Assembly (NCBI GenBank): GCA_021018815.1
Contig: JAITYX010000002.1
Span: 11,625,001 to 11,689,000, forward strand
Direction of reading: 5' to 3'
Length of the DNA stretch: 64,000 nt
DNA from: Talinum fruticosum
Taxonomy: Eukaryota > Streptophyta > Magnoliopsida > Caryophyllales > Talinaceae
Shown: positions 38,130 through 49,952 of the stretch, in pieces
Layout of the letters: every line of letters begins with the position of its first letter
Position numbering within the stretch: the first letter of the stretch is position 1
Notes under the pieces: generated by a model
Database searches by the model: none
Seen by the model: only the letters and a program-made list of their open reading frames with translations
What the model was told of the DNA's origin: nothing
Made by a program: the position numbers and the translations under genes

Positions 38130-38331
38130 CCGCAGACAGAGAGGGGAGGGGATAACTGGAAGGGGGTTTAACTGGAGAGAGAGGAGGGGAGGGTAATGTG
38201 AGAGAGAGAGGGGATAACCACCTTAAACATAATGACATTTTTATCCCTAAAAGTGAAGTTAATAAAAGGGGTAAATATGGTAAATAATAATTTATACAGC
38301 AAGTCCCTCTTCCCTTTATATATAACATAGA
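37581..38331. repeat. Direct repeat, copy 2 (matches 35341-36079)
   Basis: This copy starts CCCTATAAGTTTATGCAAAA directly after a plus-oriented Helitron-like 3' end (TTAG-T at 37576-37580). It ends with CTTTATATATAACATAGAT at 38331, which serves as the proposed 5' end of the whole block. Confidence 0.85.
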
Positions 38332-38941
38332 TGTTTATGAGTTTAATGTTTTTCTTACTAACAAAAAAATTACGAAGCACTAAAAGTCAAGTAGTTATGA
38401 TCAAAACTCTCTCAATCTATCATAATTCACAGTTTTATTTTTTATTTTCACACTCATATATCAAAACTAAAAGGATGAACGAGCAATAATAAATAAGTAA
38501 ATACGGTTGATCTTTTAACCCGTTTAGTTAAAAGAGTTACATATATATATTTTTACCATTGAAAATCTCAATAGACGACGCTTAACCTTGTTAATTAAAT
38601 AGATTAACATGTCAATCCATTTAATTAAACGGATTCACGGTCTGCACGTAAATCCGTTTAACTTTGTGTCGTCTTTGGGTTTATAATGTATTGGGTGGGC
38701 TTCTTCCTTAAACCATACTAATCAAGTATGGGCTCTTCAATAATGGACAAATTTTAATTTCTCACACTTGAATTGGATTCCAAAGCCCATCCATAGGTGA
38801 TCAAGAACGAAAGTACAAGGCCCAAATCCTGGTACCCCTCTTCTCTGTCGCTTGAATCCTTCCTCCCGTTTCCGACGCTTAAACCCTAACCAAAACCCTC
38901 ACAGAGAGCTCTGTAACTTCAAACCCTCTGTTCCAGCTGAA
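38332..38941 (+). promoter_or_regulatory. MAM33-like promoter with site II elements and a telo-box
   Basis: Four TGGGCY-type site II motifs occur: TGGGCT at 38696-38701 and 38729-38734, AGCCCA at 38784-38789, and GGCCCA at 38819-38824. A telo-box AAACCCTAA lies at 38881-38889. In Arabidopsis these two motif classes together mark promoters of growth-linked genes for mitochondrial and ribosomal proteins, which fits the downstream gene. Motifs are seen; activity is inferred. Confidence 0.6.
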
Positions 38942-41563
38942 ATGGCTCCTGCAATTCGACCATTGTTGTCGCGAAGAGGGGCTCTATTGCATGCCCAATC
39001 TCTAACTCATCGGCTTCTGTTTCAACCCAAAACCCTCAGCCCCATTTCTTGGTCCTCCCACTTTCTCTCTCCTCAATCTCGATCAACAGCCCCAGCTCAA
39101 TTCAGAAGCAGCAGCTATGTCAGCGACATGAGAAAGTCTGCATTCGAGGGAAACTTGTTGCGCCTTCTCCGCAATGAGATTCAGTACGAACTTGAGCGTT
39201 CCCCTCCCTCCCAGGTTCTCCCTCCCTCTATATCTATCTCTCTTTCCACGCTGCTGAGTTGCTATGGTTTGGGGTGTAAATATCATTCTTGAGGATGAAA
39301 TGGTGTTTTAATTGAGGTTATTGGGTTGTTGATTGTTCGCTTCATGCTACCGAGGTTATAGCAGAAATATTGATTCCGTTATTAAATTGTTATATAATTA
39401 TTAGATGCGATAGACAAGCTTAAGTCAGTAGATCACTCGGGGTGCTAAATCCAATGGCTAAGAAGCTGGAGCTACTGTCTTCATGTTTGGTTGGTCACTC
39501 TTTTTCTTTGCTTAACATCTTGGTTTTGGATTGTCCAAGAAGAAATTTTAATCTACTACATAAAAGACCAAAGATTTTTAACGAAATTGGTCAGTGGTGA
39601 TCTTATGCTCCCATTTCCCTTTCCTCTCACCATCCCAATTTGGCTTAAGCTTGCGTGTGTTTGTTACCAGTTATTATCTATATTTTGCAGTCCTTGTTGG
39701 GAAGTACTTGGCTAGTTGCCGCTATCATCAATCCCTCCCCCTCCCTGGTTTGTATGTGTGTGTGAGCCTCAGCAGCCTTGTTGGGTTTTTTTTTTTCTTT
39801 TGGGGGTGGGGGGTGGGGTGGGGGAGGAGCAGGGTTATGTATGTTAACTAGTGTAACTAAATAGCCCACTGATTCTAATCTTCACCCTCCAACGGGTAGC
39901 ATATGATGGAATCATATGATCTGATCAACAATAAGATGATGTGACAAATTCCATCATCAATTATTTGCTTAAAAACATCAGATGGTGTTGCAGCAGTCGT
40001 AGAAAACCAGGTTTCAATACTTGTGAGGATTGTGGATCATTGAGGTAGTCAATTGTGGTGCAACAATGCAGTTTGCTACTTGCTATGTAGTTACACTATT
40101 CTAGTCTAATTTATGCCCTTGCAGTGAGAATGTGGATCATGAAGGATCTAGACATTCCTGCTTACCTCTGTGTGAGTGTGTGTGTGTGTTAATTGTTGGG
40201 TGGGTGTTGTTGAGGGATTGACATTAGTGTTTTATATAATCTTTGCAAGCTCATTTGTTCACCATCTAGCTACCTGTATCTTCTGCTGCTAGTGAGATGA
40301 TTGTTGTGTGAGAGCACCATTGGGTCTTCACATGAATTGGAGAAATAGTCATCTGTATGTATACTTCTTTAGCTATTCTAAAGAAACAGGGAGTTTTTTG
40401 TTCAGAAATAGAGAATCTTTTTTGACTGCCTGTTAGTTGCCCTTTATATTTCATGAATTTTTAACATGGCATAGACGGTGTTTCCCTTTACAGCTGCCTG
40501 CTGAGCTCAATGGATTCAAGGTGGATGAACGGCCTGGAGAGCAATGGATTAGTTTGGAGAAGAAATTCGGGAAAGACGAAGCAATTAAAGTTGAAGTTAC
40601 AATGTTTGACGGGTCAGTCCCTGTTACTAAATCTGATGATAAAAACAGTCAGCTAGGAGAGGAGGTCCAACTGCATATTACGCTGATAGTTAGTGTATTC
40701 AAAGAAGAGTCTAACCAAGTCTTGGAGTTCATTTGCTCTGCGTGGCCTGATTCTTTAGACATTGACAAGGTTTATTTGCGTGAACGGGCTAAGATGCCTC
40801 GCCATCCTTATACTGGTCCTCCTTTCGGGTATGGCTTATCTATTAGTTAATGAACCGTTTCTTGTTGGTTTTCTTTGTTATAAGATAAAAGAAGAAAGAA
40901 AATACTCCCAGAAATTCCTCCTTAACTGTGTACAGAACAAGTTAATAGTTCAACAAAAGAAAATGAAACAAATCTTTTTAGAACTGGAGCCTGGTAGTTT
41001 TCTGGGCTCGAGCTATTGTAAGCAACGAAGGCAAGAATCTGTGATTGTTAAACTAATCTTAGTTTCTACTTCATATCTCACAAGAGATTCAAAATTTTAA
41101 ACCTGCTAGACCAGGTGCATTAAAGGCCTCTTCTTGTGGTCTATCCATTTGTTCTGTTAATACTACAACACCACCACCACCAAGTGTGGGTTCCATCTTA
41201 GCAGGGTTCAGGGTTTCCGAATGGATGATTGAACGAAACAGAACATGGCATGGGTGGTCTTGGTTTGTTTTAGTTGATAGGAGTCACGACTCACAAGAGG
41301 AATGAATGAGCTCATTATCTACATTTTCCACTGACAAACAAACGACAACTTAGATTTGCATGTTTCTTCTGCTGATTGAGCAATTCGGGTTTTGCAGAGA
41401 GTTGGATGATGAGCTGCAGAATTCGCTGTACGAGTTCTTGGAAGAGAGGGGCATTGATGATTCGCTTTGCAGTTCCTTGCATAAATGCATGGATTTTAAG
41501 GACAAAGCTGAATATCTTCGGTGGATGAGATCTGTAAAGTCTGTGATAGAGGAAGGAGCTTGA
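38942..41563 (+). CDS. Mitochondrial glycoprotein family protein (MAM33/p32-like), 3 exons
   Basis: MAM33/p32 proteins are acidic, doughnut-shaped trimers of the mitochondrial matrix linked to ribosome and complex assembly. Plus-strand exons are 38942-39214, 40494-40828 and 41398-41563, giving 257 residues. The N-terminus MAPAIRPLLSRRGALLHAQS is basic and Ser/Leu-rich with no acidic residue, as expected of a mitochondrial transit peptide. Family landmarks are LRNEIQYELER, FKVDERPGEQWISL, IKVEVTMFDGS, YTGPPFGELDDELQ and FLEERGIDDSLCSSL, ending in KDKAEYLRWMRSVKSVI. The first ATG in frame is at 38942; the same frame opens earlier but has no ATG. From memory the Arabidopsis counterpart is At1g15870, next to GOS11, as here. 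Intron 1 carries a strong G-quadruplex motif. Confidence 0.94.
39802..39824 (+). other. G-quadruplex-forming motif in MAM33-like intron 1
   Basis: The sequence is GGGGGTGGGGGGTGGGGTGG followed by GGG. These are four G runs separated by single T, on the sense strand and directly after a T-rich tract. Such short loops predict a very stable quadruplex in DNA or pre-mRNA. Confidence 0.75.
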
Positions 41564-44500
41564 TTATTGCCTGTAAATTTACCCTCTTGATTTCTGGGGG
41601 CTTAAATTGTGTTTCTCTGGATGAATATTCAGTGTATGCTGTTCATTATATACAAGCTCTATGATTTCAAGGTTGTAGTCAATCTTTGATTGCTAACTAT
41701 TTATGCTGTAGTTGGTATTATAGAAACAGGGCAAATAAATCTGATATATTTCTATTACTTTTTCAGCACTTGGTCGATGATAAAAAGATAGGTATTTATT
41801 GTGAATAATTTTTGATGATTGTAAATTATTTTGAATCAATTGAAAAAAAAATTTGCATGTGTAATGATATTTGACCTTAGTTTAATGTAGAGCATATGAT
41901 GAAAAATTTCTAACATCAACTACATATCTCAATCCAATAATTGGTTTTAAATTAATAAAAAATATAATATCTAATCACAAACTCACTGCGATGGAAAATG
42001 AAACTATGAATTTATCTAGTTGACACTTGATATATACATTCTTAAATGTCAAGAAAAAAAAAAACGTGTCTCAATGTAATATGCGATTGAAAAAGTAGAA
42101 CATAATTCAAATATCGAATCTTTGTAAATAAAAATAACTTTTACAAGTATGATATCAGAGCATATACATAACTATTCTTATACCAAGAATTTAATTTTTC
42201 TTTTTCAGAAAAGGAATCATGAAAATAGGTGGTGGGTTTTAGAAATTAAAATAAATTACCATTTATGGTAATTCGGATCTATAGTTTCGATATAAAAAAC
42301 TCTGACAAGTGGGTAGACAAAGCCACTATTAAAACAGAGTAACAAGTGAAAAACATCAGTAAAAATACATTACTTAAAGTCGATAATAGCTTAAAAACAC
42401 TTTAAAAAATAGTTGATTAGTACCTTCCATAAGTCAAAATTTTCTTTAGAATAGATCAATCCGTGGAAAAAAAGCAATTTGATGACATAGGATAGTTGTT
42501 TATGATAAGAGTTGCAAATGGCATAAATAATAATCATCAAAATCAGGCATCATGGGGACAATTACAGACCATATAATTGCATAAAATCTTTTACTTATGA
42601 ATGACATATTTGGGTAAAAATGACAGCTACTTTGATTTCACTAATTATTTATAGTAATACTTAACCTAACCCTAATCTACTCTCAAATCAGAACCATCAT
42701 TGCTTGAAGCAGAATAATGCAAGATATTATTTAATTAGCAAGTGATGAGGGCCTTAATCTTTCTTAATTAACCCACTAACCCATAAAGCCTTTTCATTGA
42801 GTCCACTTGACAGAGACTCTCCTTCCATATCACAAAAAACAACTCTACTATGCTTACCATTTGATAAACAGTCATTCATTCGGTGGAATTTTCTTTTCAG
42901 TCTTAGATTTTTTTCATTTAACCGTAACGAGCGGTAAGACTGTAAGAAGGTACAAGCAGACTGTAAGATAGTTGTAAAGTTAGTTATAAAAAGTTATAAG
43001 GAGTTGTAAACTGTTGTAAGGAGATGTAATGAGTTGTACGATTGTAAATTAAAGTTAAATGGAACAGGGCATTCAAATCATTTATTTTTTCATTTACCTT
43101 TCTAAAAATACTGTTTTTCTCAATTTTTAATTGAAAAATATTTTAACAAGTAAACTGCTCATCGACCTATCCCTTTTATCAAACTGAACTCGTATTTTGA
43201 AAATTTTCTTGAAAAGATGATGACGTCATATATCTTTTGAAAATACATAGATATGCTTATTACATTGTAGATACGACTAGAAGGGAGGAGGATATGGGTT
43301 AGATTACATCATGTAGAAAAATATTTTATAAAAAATATGATTAGGTATAGTGGAAAATAATTAAGTAGATAAATGGACCCACTAATGGTGATTATAGGAC
43401 CCCAAATTTTGTGAGATCTCTTAGGTAAGAAATCAAATTAGTTAGATTTTTCATATGGAAGATATGATGTCATCCCATATGATGAACACCATTTAAGCTC
43501 ACAGTTCACACACCTTTTCAAAATACTTTTTGTTTTAATCTCTGCTCATTAATTAAACACAAAACATGTATCCAAGCTATTTAAATGAAGATATATATTT
43601 TTTCTTATAAAATTTTACTGTGAATACAAGTCACTCTCATCAAGAAAATTTAGGATTTTTCTTTTTCTTTTTTTCGGTGTATGACTTTTTTATTAGACCT
43701 ATAATTTAATTATATGATGACTATTTATCAATAAAATCTTTTGTTTACCTCTTAAAAATATTTATAGATACTTACTAATTCATTTTTTTCATCACCATAT
43801 GATTTTATTCTTTTTTTTTTTTTTGTATAAACTTTGCTCTTTTTTGTATAAAAAAGAAAAGAAAATTAAGAGTAGCCCTTACAATTTAGGTTCAAATATA
43901 ACCAACGTCTCTATGTGTACAAAAAATTCTAAATAAATGGTAACGTAAAATTATATTTGTATAATTTTGAGTAGGAGTTACAAATTGTATCACACAAAAA
44001 AAAAAAAACTATGTTTTTATAGATGTTAGTTTCAAATTGGTCTCAAAATATATTTTGATTTATTAATGAATGATAATATTATAAGGGAGATAAATGATTA
44101 CTTTACGTAATAAATGGCTCAATCAGTTCGATTTTAAATTAAATTTTAAAAGAAATTGTGTCATGATTAGATTTAGATACATCATGTCAAAGATTTCAAA
44201 CACTCAAATTTTGACTTTAACATCAAAATCAACAATTGTGTCTTTTTTACTCAAAATGTAGAGCTTTATTTATTTTAAGAGAAAGATTCATCTAAAAACA
44301 ATTTTCCACAAACTTGCCAGTCGGAAAATTTTGTACAAAATAGCGACAGCATCAAAGTCTATCAACCTCAAAATCTAATCAGAAAACGACATTTACATAT
44401 GACTCAAATTTTGGAAATACAGTAATTAATTCTTTTATTCAGCCAATTTTGACGCAATCAGTTTTTTTTTTTTTTATAAAAATAATAGTTTTGAAGGCTC

Positions 44501-44725
44501 ATTAGACATTTAATATTCCATTTTGGGTGAAAAAAGAATCAAATTTCAAGGCCAATGAATGCAAACTTTGATTAATAGGCTACAAAAATAAACTGATCTC
44601 AAATATAAAAATAAAAAAAAATTAAAAAATCTACACAAAACTCCCCAAAAAAGAGAAGAGGATAATTGATTTAAAGCTTGAGAGACAAATCAAGCTTATG
44701 TAGTTGATCATACTCTTGCTTACTA
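41564..44725. other. Intergenic region between the MAM33-like and zinc-finger genes
   Basis: The left side is the MAM33-like 3' flank and the right side the zinc-finger 3' flank. I find no gene. At 42945-43040 there is a degenerate array of GTTGTAA-like heptamers. Poly-T and poly-A tracts are frequent. Open frames are short and have no recognisable domain. Confidence 0.5.
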
Positions 44726-45544
44726 CTACTCATCTTCAAAACATTGGCATTTCCCTTCCAAAAATCCCCCAAGATTTCTATCCAAGGGCTGTGAATGCTT
44801 CTGGAAACTATCAAACCTAGCAGCTCCACCGTTGGATGATGTTGATGTTGATGAGGATGACCCCATTCCTAGCCGTCCGATGTGCGGCTTCTGATCAATC
44901 AAGGGCGTTTTTGACCATGCATGATGTGAAGAAGCACCCCCAGAAAATGCCAAGAAAGATGAAGAAGAAGATGATGATGATGGTTTATGTATCAAAGAGT
45001 GAGCTTGGATTCCTAGAGGCTTATGGGCAAGACTATATGAGCCATAAAGAGGCAGGGCAGTAACATTGCCAAGGTAGGAGTTACCAAATGCTGTGGAATT
45101 TATCCGGTGACCGCGTTTTGCTAGGGTTCTTTCTCTCTTGTGGGCATTTTGATGCCCTCCGAGGGCCTGTGAGGAGTAAAATTTCCTTTGGCAATAGTTG
45201 CATGAGAACACCCTTGGCTCCATATCATTGTCTTGGGCTGTTTTGCTCGAATCCCGAGGGTTTTCTATGTTAAATCCTTCTGTAAAATCAAGCTTTGGGT
45301 CAAATCCATGATTCAAATCGCTCCTATGTAGGCTGAGATCCAAGATGAGCTCCGAGTTTCTCTGTTTTTGGTGAGTTTGATCATCTTTGGATGTCTTTTG
45401 AGAAGATGGGGATGAAGACTTTGAAGTTGGGATGGTGTTTGAGGGTGTAGAGGAGGGAAGCCCCGGGTCATTTGGTGGCTCCATGTTAGGGTGTTTGAAA
45501 GTTTGTGTTGATGTGTAGGTTGATATAGAATTGGTTATATTCAT
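44726..45544 (-). CDS. C2H2 zinc-finger protein with QALGGH motif and EAR repressor motif (ZFP1/4-like)
   Basis: This intronless gene encodes 272 residues. It has one plant-type C2H2 finger, CNYCQRKFYSSQALGGHQNA, with Cys115, Cys118, His131 and His135, followed by HKRERTLAKRG. That combination is typical of Arabidopsis ZFP1, ZFP3, ZFP4 and ZFP7. An EAR repression motif, LILDLSL (residues 66-72, LxLxL), lies upstream, so the protein probably represses transcription through TOPLESS-type co-repressors. The rest is Ser-rich and probably disordered. The start at 45544 is the first ATG; Met21 is an alternative. No frame disruption is seen. From memory, Arabidopsis ZFP1 (At1g80730) occupies a matching syntenic place. 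Confidence 0.93.
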   Translation of the reverse strand: MNITNSISTYTSTQTFKHPNMEPPNDPGLPSSTPSNTIPTSKSSSPSSQKTSKDDQTHQKQRNSELILDLSLHRSDLNHGFDPKLDFTEGFNIENPRDSSKTAQDNDMEPRVFSCNYCQRKFYSSQALGGHQNAHKRERTLAKRGHRINSTAFGNSYLGNVTALPLYGSYSLAHKPLGIQAHSLIHKPSSSSSSSSFLAFSGGASSHHAWSKTPLIDQKPHIGRLGMGSSSSTSTSSNGGAARFDSFQKHSQPLDRNLGGFLEGKCQCFEDE

Positions 45545-46733
45545 TGGGTAATAAATGCAATGAGCTATATAAGTGAAGAATTGGATATAATGGTGTGTAA
45601 GTTACAAAACCTCATAAAATAAGCCTTAAATAATAAGGTTGAATTTTAGAGAGAGGGAGTGTTTCAAGGGCTTTTGATTGAAAAATATGAGACTAGTAAT
45701 CTAGCCACCAATATATATATATTCTAAAAGATTGGTGTCCACATGTGTATAAAGTGGTTATCATAGTAATCACACACACACAAAAAAGTCAAAATACTGT
45801 AAAATTAAATTAATATTTCGAAATTCAACTTTAAAAAGAATATTTACCATTATATTTGTAAATATATAAGATTACGAGTTATATGGTTATATGTTTAAAG
45901 AGGTATGGACACTTTAATCAATATGTTTTAAAAAGAACTTCAAATAGTAGTGTATAAGAGTAAATATTCATGCAATTTTTAATGTGGTTGTCTTTTTATA
46001 ACGTAAGCACCGAATAATTTTTTAAATTTTTTTATGAGGCAGTGGTGCTTATAGTTGGAGATTAGGCATAAGATAAGGGATGGTTTAATTTAACTTGATT
46101 ATTTAATTTTTCAAAAGGAGGGAGAGTATTTTAGGTATGATTGAATGGACAATCCATAGGGAAGAAAGAGGTGGGTTAATCAAGGGGCTAAGTCTAGATG
46201 ATGGTGGATAAGCATATCATTTTCAGAAACTCTAATGTCCCTTTTATGCTATTTAATAATATCCAACCCTATCTTACATCATGAACAATGACACCTCCTG
46301 TAATTATGCCTTGTGACACAATTTGAGGGCCACTTTACAAAGCACAAAGGACAAGCATTATGCAAAGTATGAGCTCTTATAATAACTAGTAAAATATAAG
46401 TATGCATAATTAGCCAACTTCACCTTTTCTTTTTCTTATCTATACGATATACATATCACACAATTCAATTAATTAAAAAAAAAACCCGATAATTGTTTTA
46501 GCTATAATATCTTCTCTTCAAACTCAAGTAAAAACAACAATTTGTAAATAAGTAATTTTTGAATCGAAAAGTTCTTGACTAGATCTAATATTTGACCGGT
46601 TAAATCGTGGCGTTAGATTATACCCTCCTCACATCCTCCTCCACTCAAAATTAAAGGAAAGCATCTTGATCTAGGTATATGGAGCTCTAGATTGGTAAAT
46701 GAAATAGGTTGACTTTAGGCGTTTACCTTTTAA

Positions 46734-46762
46734 GGGTGCCCCCAGCCTATGGAAGGGCACCC
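46734..46762. repeat. GC-rich hairpin
   Basis: GGGTGCCC (46734-46741) and GGGCACCC (46755-46762) form a perfect 8-bp stem with a 13-base loop. It stands out in AT-rich DNA about 1.2 kb upstream of the zinc-finger gene. Confidence 0.6.
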
Positions 46763-47259
46763 CGTAGTGGCATTTTTGGAGGGTTTGTGAGGGTTTAAGG
46801 TAATGAAAAGTAGAGAGAGGGCCCAATCTACAATTCTTTTTCTTTTTGATTGTAGGGGAAGGAATACTATTTATAGTATAATCAAAGTCAATTTCAAGCG
46901 TGCAATCTAATTTTTTTTATTTTATTTACACTATTTAATACCATATGTTGTAACAAACATATTCTCTATATTTGTCAAATATTATACACCCTTTATTTAA
47001 ACGTTCATTTTCAGATGAAATGTTACATTAATTAAGTCTATAGGGCCCCGTTATTGTACAAATTTAAGTTAAGGTAAATAACTTTAAATTTATTCAATAT
47101 ATGTATAAAACATCAGCAAAGTTGTAAACTTAAACTAATTTACAAAAGTACTCATAATGAATCAATTTCATCATCAGTTTAAATTACGCCATATCTTTTG
47201 AAACATATAAATTTGTCATATGTATAAAAAGTCGATAAATTAGTATCCTTGCCTAATTA

Positions 47260-47340
47260 TCCTCGGTAATTAGTGACTTAAAAAAAGAAAAATAACATAT
47301 CCTCGGTAATTAGTGACTTAAAAAAAAGAAAAATAACATA
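47260..47340. repeat. 40-base tandem duplication
   Basis: The unit begins CCTCGGTAATTAGTGACTTA and ends AATAACATAT. The second copy has one extra A in its A run and is otherwise identical, so the duplication is young. Confidence 0.9.
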
Positions 47341-49775
47341 AAATAAAGTAACGTGGATTGAAAATATTAGGTAAATTTCCACATTGAGTGGACTAGGGCC
47401 AAGAGGAAACATCACACATGTTTGCAATCAATCTACTACGTACTCCAAATCAATTTGCATTATTATGATTATAGTATATGATTTAAAAAGCATATACCAT
47501 TATTATTATTATTTGCCATAATAATGAAATAAGATGTCACATTCTACTTTAATTTCTTTAGCCCTCCCTCCTTTTTTTTATATATATTTTTAGATTTTTT
47601 TAACTTTTTAACTCTTGATCTCAATTTGGATGTGGATTTCCTGTTAAAGCAAATTGTTGCCTTTTGACATTTGATGGATAGATAATGTTGTAACTCACTG
47701 GCCTTTGTCCACACTTGTTGTATGATTCTTTCCTTGATCTTGACGGTGAATATGTTGGAAAAAAGCATGGCTTTTATGCCTACTTTTTCTCTCAAGGAAT
47801 TTAGGGTTTGGTTTCATAAATTTTGATACCCACTATAAAATAAGTCTTGAATTAAGGTAATAAGGTTAAAAGATTACATGAAGATTTGTCTTCAAATAGA
47901 TGGAATAAAAAAAATTATGTAAACATATGTTATTATTATTCATATTCACGGTTTTGAACTGTAAAAATTATATCAGTTTTACTCGAATATGGATTTAAAA
48001 ACCAATGACCGGATGCTTCTCCATGTAAAGAAAGGTAATAATAGTTTAAAAAGACATTTTGCTTAGTATGTTATGAATAAATGTATAAAAAAAGTCCACA
48101 TAAATTTTAACTTTTTCAATTGTTTAAAAAATGGACATAATTATTAAAAAAATAACTAGATAGATATAGTTTTTAAATTCGATGATTTATCAAATTTAAA
48201 GGAGATGCTTTTATTAGACATGCCATAGCACTTCACAAAATAATTTTTTAAAAAACATAAGTTACGTACATTTGATATTTACACACAGACTAGCGTGATT
48301 ATAAATATACTTGGACTTTCTGATGATTCCAAAAACAAACAGTACAATGAAACATTATTATGATGCATATCTAACTATATCTATCCTATCTAATCCCATC
48401 AAAGAAGATCAAAGGTAGGTTGACATACATATCCAAAGCCCTAGTTTTGATGTCCTTGACAAGCAAGTTAACCAACATGTCACAACTCAAGCTAGAACTC
48501 AAGTCAAGAGCCAATAAGAGTATCACAATAGTAGGAGGTCACTTTTGGGTGCATGAAAACCATGAAGATGGTGACAAATGGCCGACAAATTAGATGGTGA
48601 AATGAGTGCATATAAAATAATACCCTCTCATGGTCATGGGGAGAGATTATTATCAACATTGAACATGATCACTCTCTACAAAGGGAGACCTTGATGAGAT
48701 GGTGTCCAATTCTTTTTGATATAGGAACAAGGGGAAGCAATGGGGACTGTTTGGTTTGATGTAGAAATAGCTAGGCTATGGCACATCATTCTCATATATT
48801 CATGGGTGGTAGGAATATTATGTGCACTTCTTATAGCCTTTAGTTTTGTGTAAGTACTTGAAACTATGAACTACCCCACATGTCTCTTTCTTTTTCCCCC
48901 AAAAAAGATGTAGAGAAATTTGTGTATGTGGTTTTGCTTGCTAGCTTTGTGTAATCATACAGAGACCCCAAATATCACTTTCCTTGATTTCTTTGTCGAT
49001 CTTGTCTAATTATAGTCTTTGGTAACAAGCTAAGTTACATTTGGTGGAATGTTATATGAGGGTTTTTTGGTTGGTTTTATCGCACACATGTAAAGAAATC
49101 AAGTAACAGGATTTTCCTTTTGTACATTTGAAAAGTCACAGTGATTTTCATTCTTATGTTTTAAGTATTTATGTAGAATCCTCGTTAATGATTATGTTCG
49201 TAAATTTTTAATGTTAAACCGAGTTCTTTTTAGATATATTCGTAAATTGTTACAAAAGAGTAATACGGGAAGTTTTTCACCCTCGTCAAAACAAACTCCA
49301 AATTGTTACATTCTAAGTGTAAGATTACATACATATAATTCTCAAAGACCAGACACACAAAGGAGGCAAAGTTCAGGTCATCACTTTGCTGATGACAAAA
49401 GTTCCTATAAAACAAACTTCCCCATGTTTAACAAGAAGCATTATTTCCAAATTTCACAATCCTAGATGTGTCCTCTTATTGGAACTTGCATCAAATGTAC
49501 AAGCCAGCAATTAACAAACTCTCAAAACAAATTTAACCCCCACCCCCCACAAAAAAAAGATGTAAATAATAATTTGAATAACCATTGCTAAAAAAAATTG
49601 GGGGAGAGGGGTTGTTTGATGTATGGTACGAATGCTAAAGGATAAACCATGAAAAGGTGTAATCTACAACAAAACAAATACACAAGAAAGCTTCCAGTAC
49701 TCTGAACTTTACATAGAAAGGTCACTAGGACTTGCCCTTGACAATGGAACTGAACGCCCCCATGAACTTTATGCA

Positions 49776-49835
49776 CTCTTCACAGTGTGTGCTTGTTCAT
49801 CCTTTTCTCTTCACAGTGTGTGCTTGTTCATCCCT
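49776..49835. repeat. 31-base tandem duplication in the GOS11 3' region
   Basis: CTCTTCACAGTGTGTGCTTG followed by TTCATCC occurs at 49776 and again at 49807. The position, 120-180 bases past the GOS11 stop, is probably within its 3' untranslated region. Confidence 0.85.
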
Positions 49836-49952
49836 TTATATCACCACCATTCATGTGTCACAAAAATCTACAAACCAGAAAGATAAATGGTTCCAGACGA
49901 TAAAAGCAATCCTTTTGGCTTTTCACAAGGAATGTCCAGTTAAAGCCGTGCC

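Larger units (their letters stand above)
33230..38331 (-). mobile_element. Composite non-autonomous Helitron-like element
   Basis: Read on the minus strand, the block begins TCTATGTTATATATAAAG (5' end at 38331, preceded by A). It ends with a hairpin GCACGTATTACGTGC (33257-33243), nine bases, then CTAG (33233-33230) followed by T. A 5' TC, a 3' hairpin close to CTRR and insertion between A and T are the defining structural marks of Helitrons. Inside are two diverged direct copies of the same sequence: 33944-36079 matches 36196-38331 at an offset near 2.25 kb. An opposite-facing, weaker 3' end lies at 37553-37579. No Rep/helicase coding region is present, so the element cannot move by itself. 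Termini are seen; family identity is inferred. It could also be several nested or end-to-end insertions. Confidence 0.55.
45545..49952. other. Intergenic region: zinc-finger promoter side and GOS11 3' flank
   Basis: No gene is supported in this long spacer. A TA-rich stretch at 45711-45722 could be the zinc-finger TATA box, about 170 bases before its ATG. A GC-rich hairpin lies at 46734-46762 and a 40-base tandem repeat at 47260-47340. A 31-base tandem repeat at 49776-49835 falls in the probable GOS11 3' untranslated region. An open frame at 47544-47795 is Lys-rich with no domain. Confidence 0.5.

Noticed and set aside
33230..38331. LTR retrotransposon or DNA transposon with coding domains
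   Set aside because: No Gag, reverse transcriptase, integrase, transposase or Rep/helicase motif appears in any frame. There are also no long terminal repeats with TG...CA ends.
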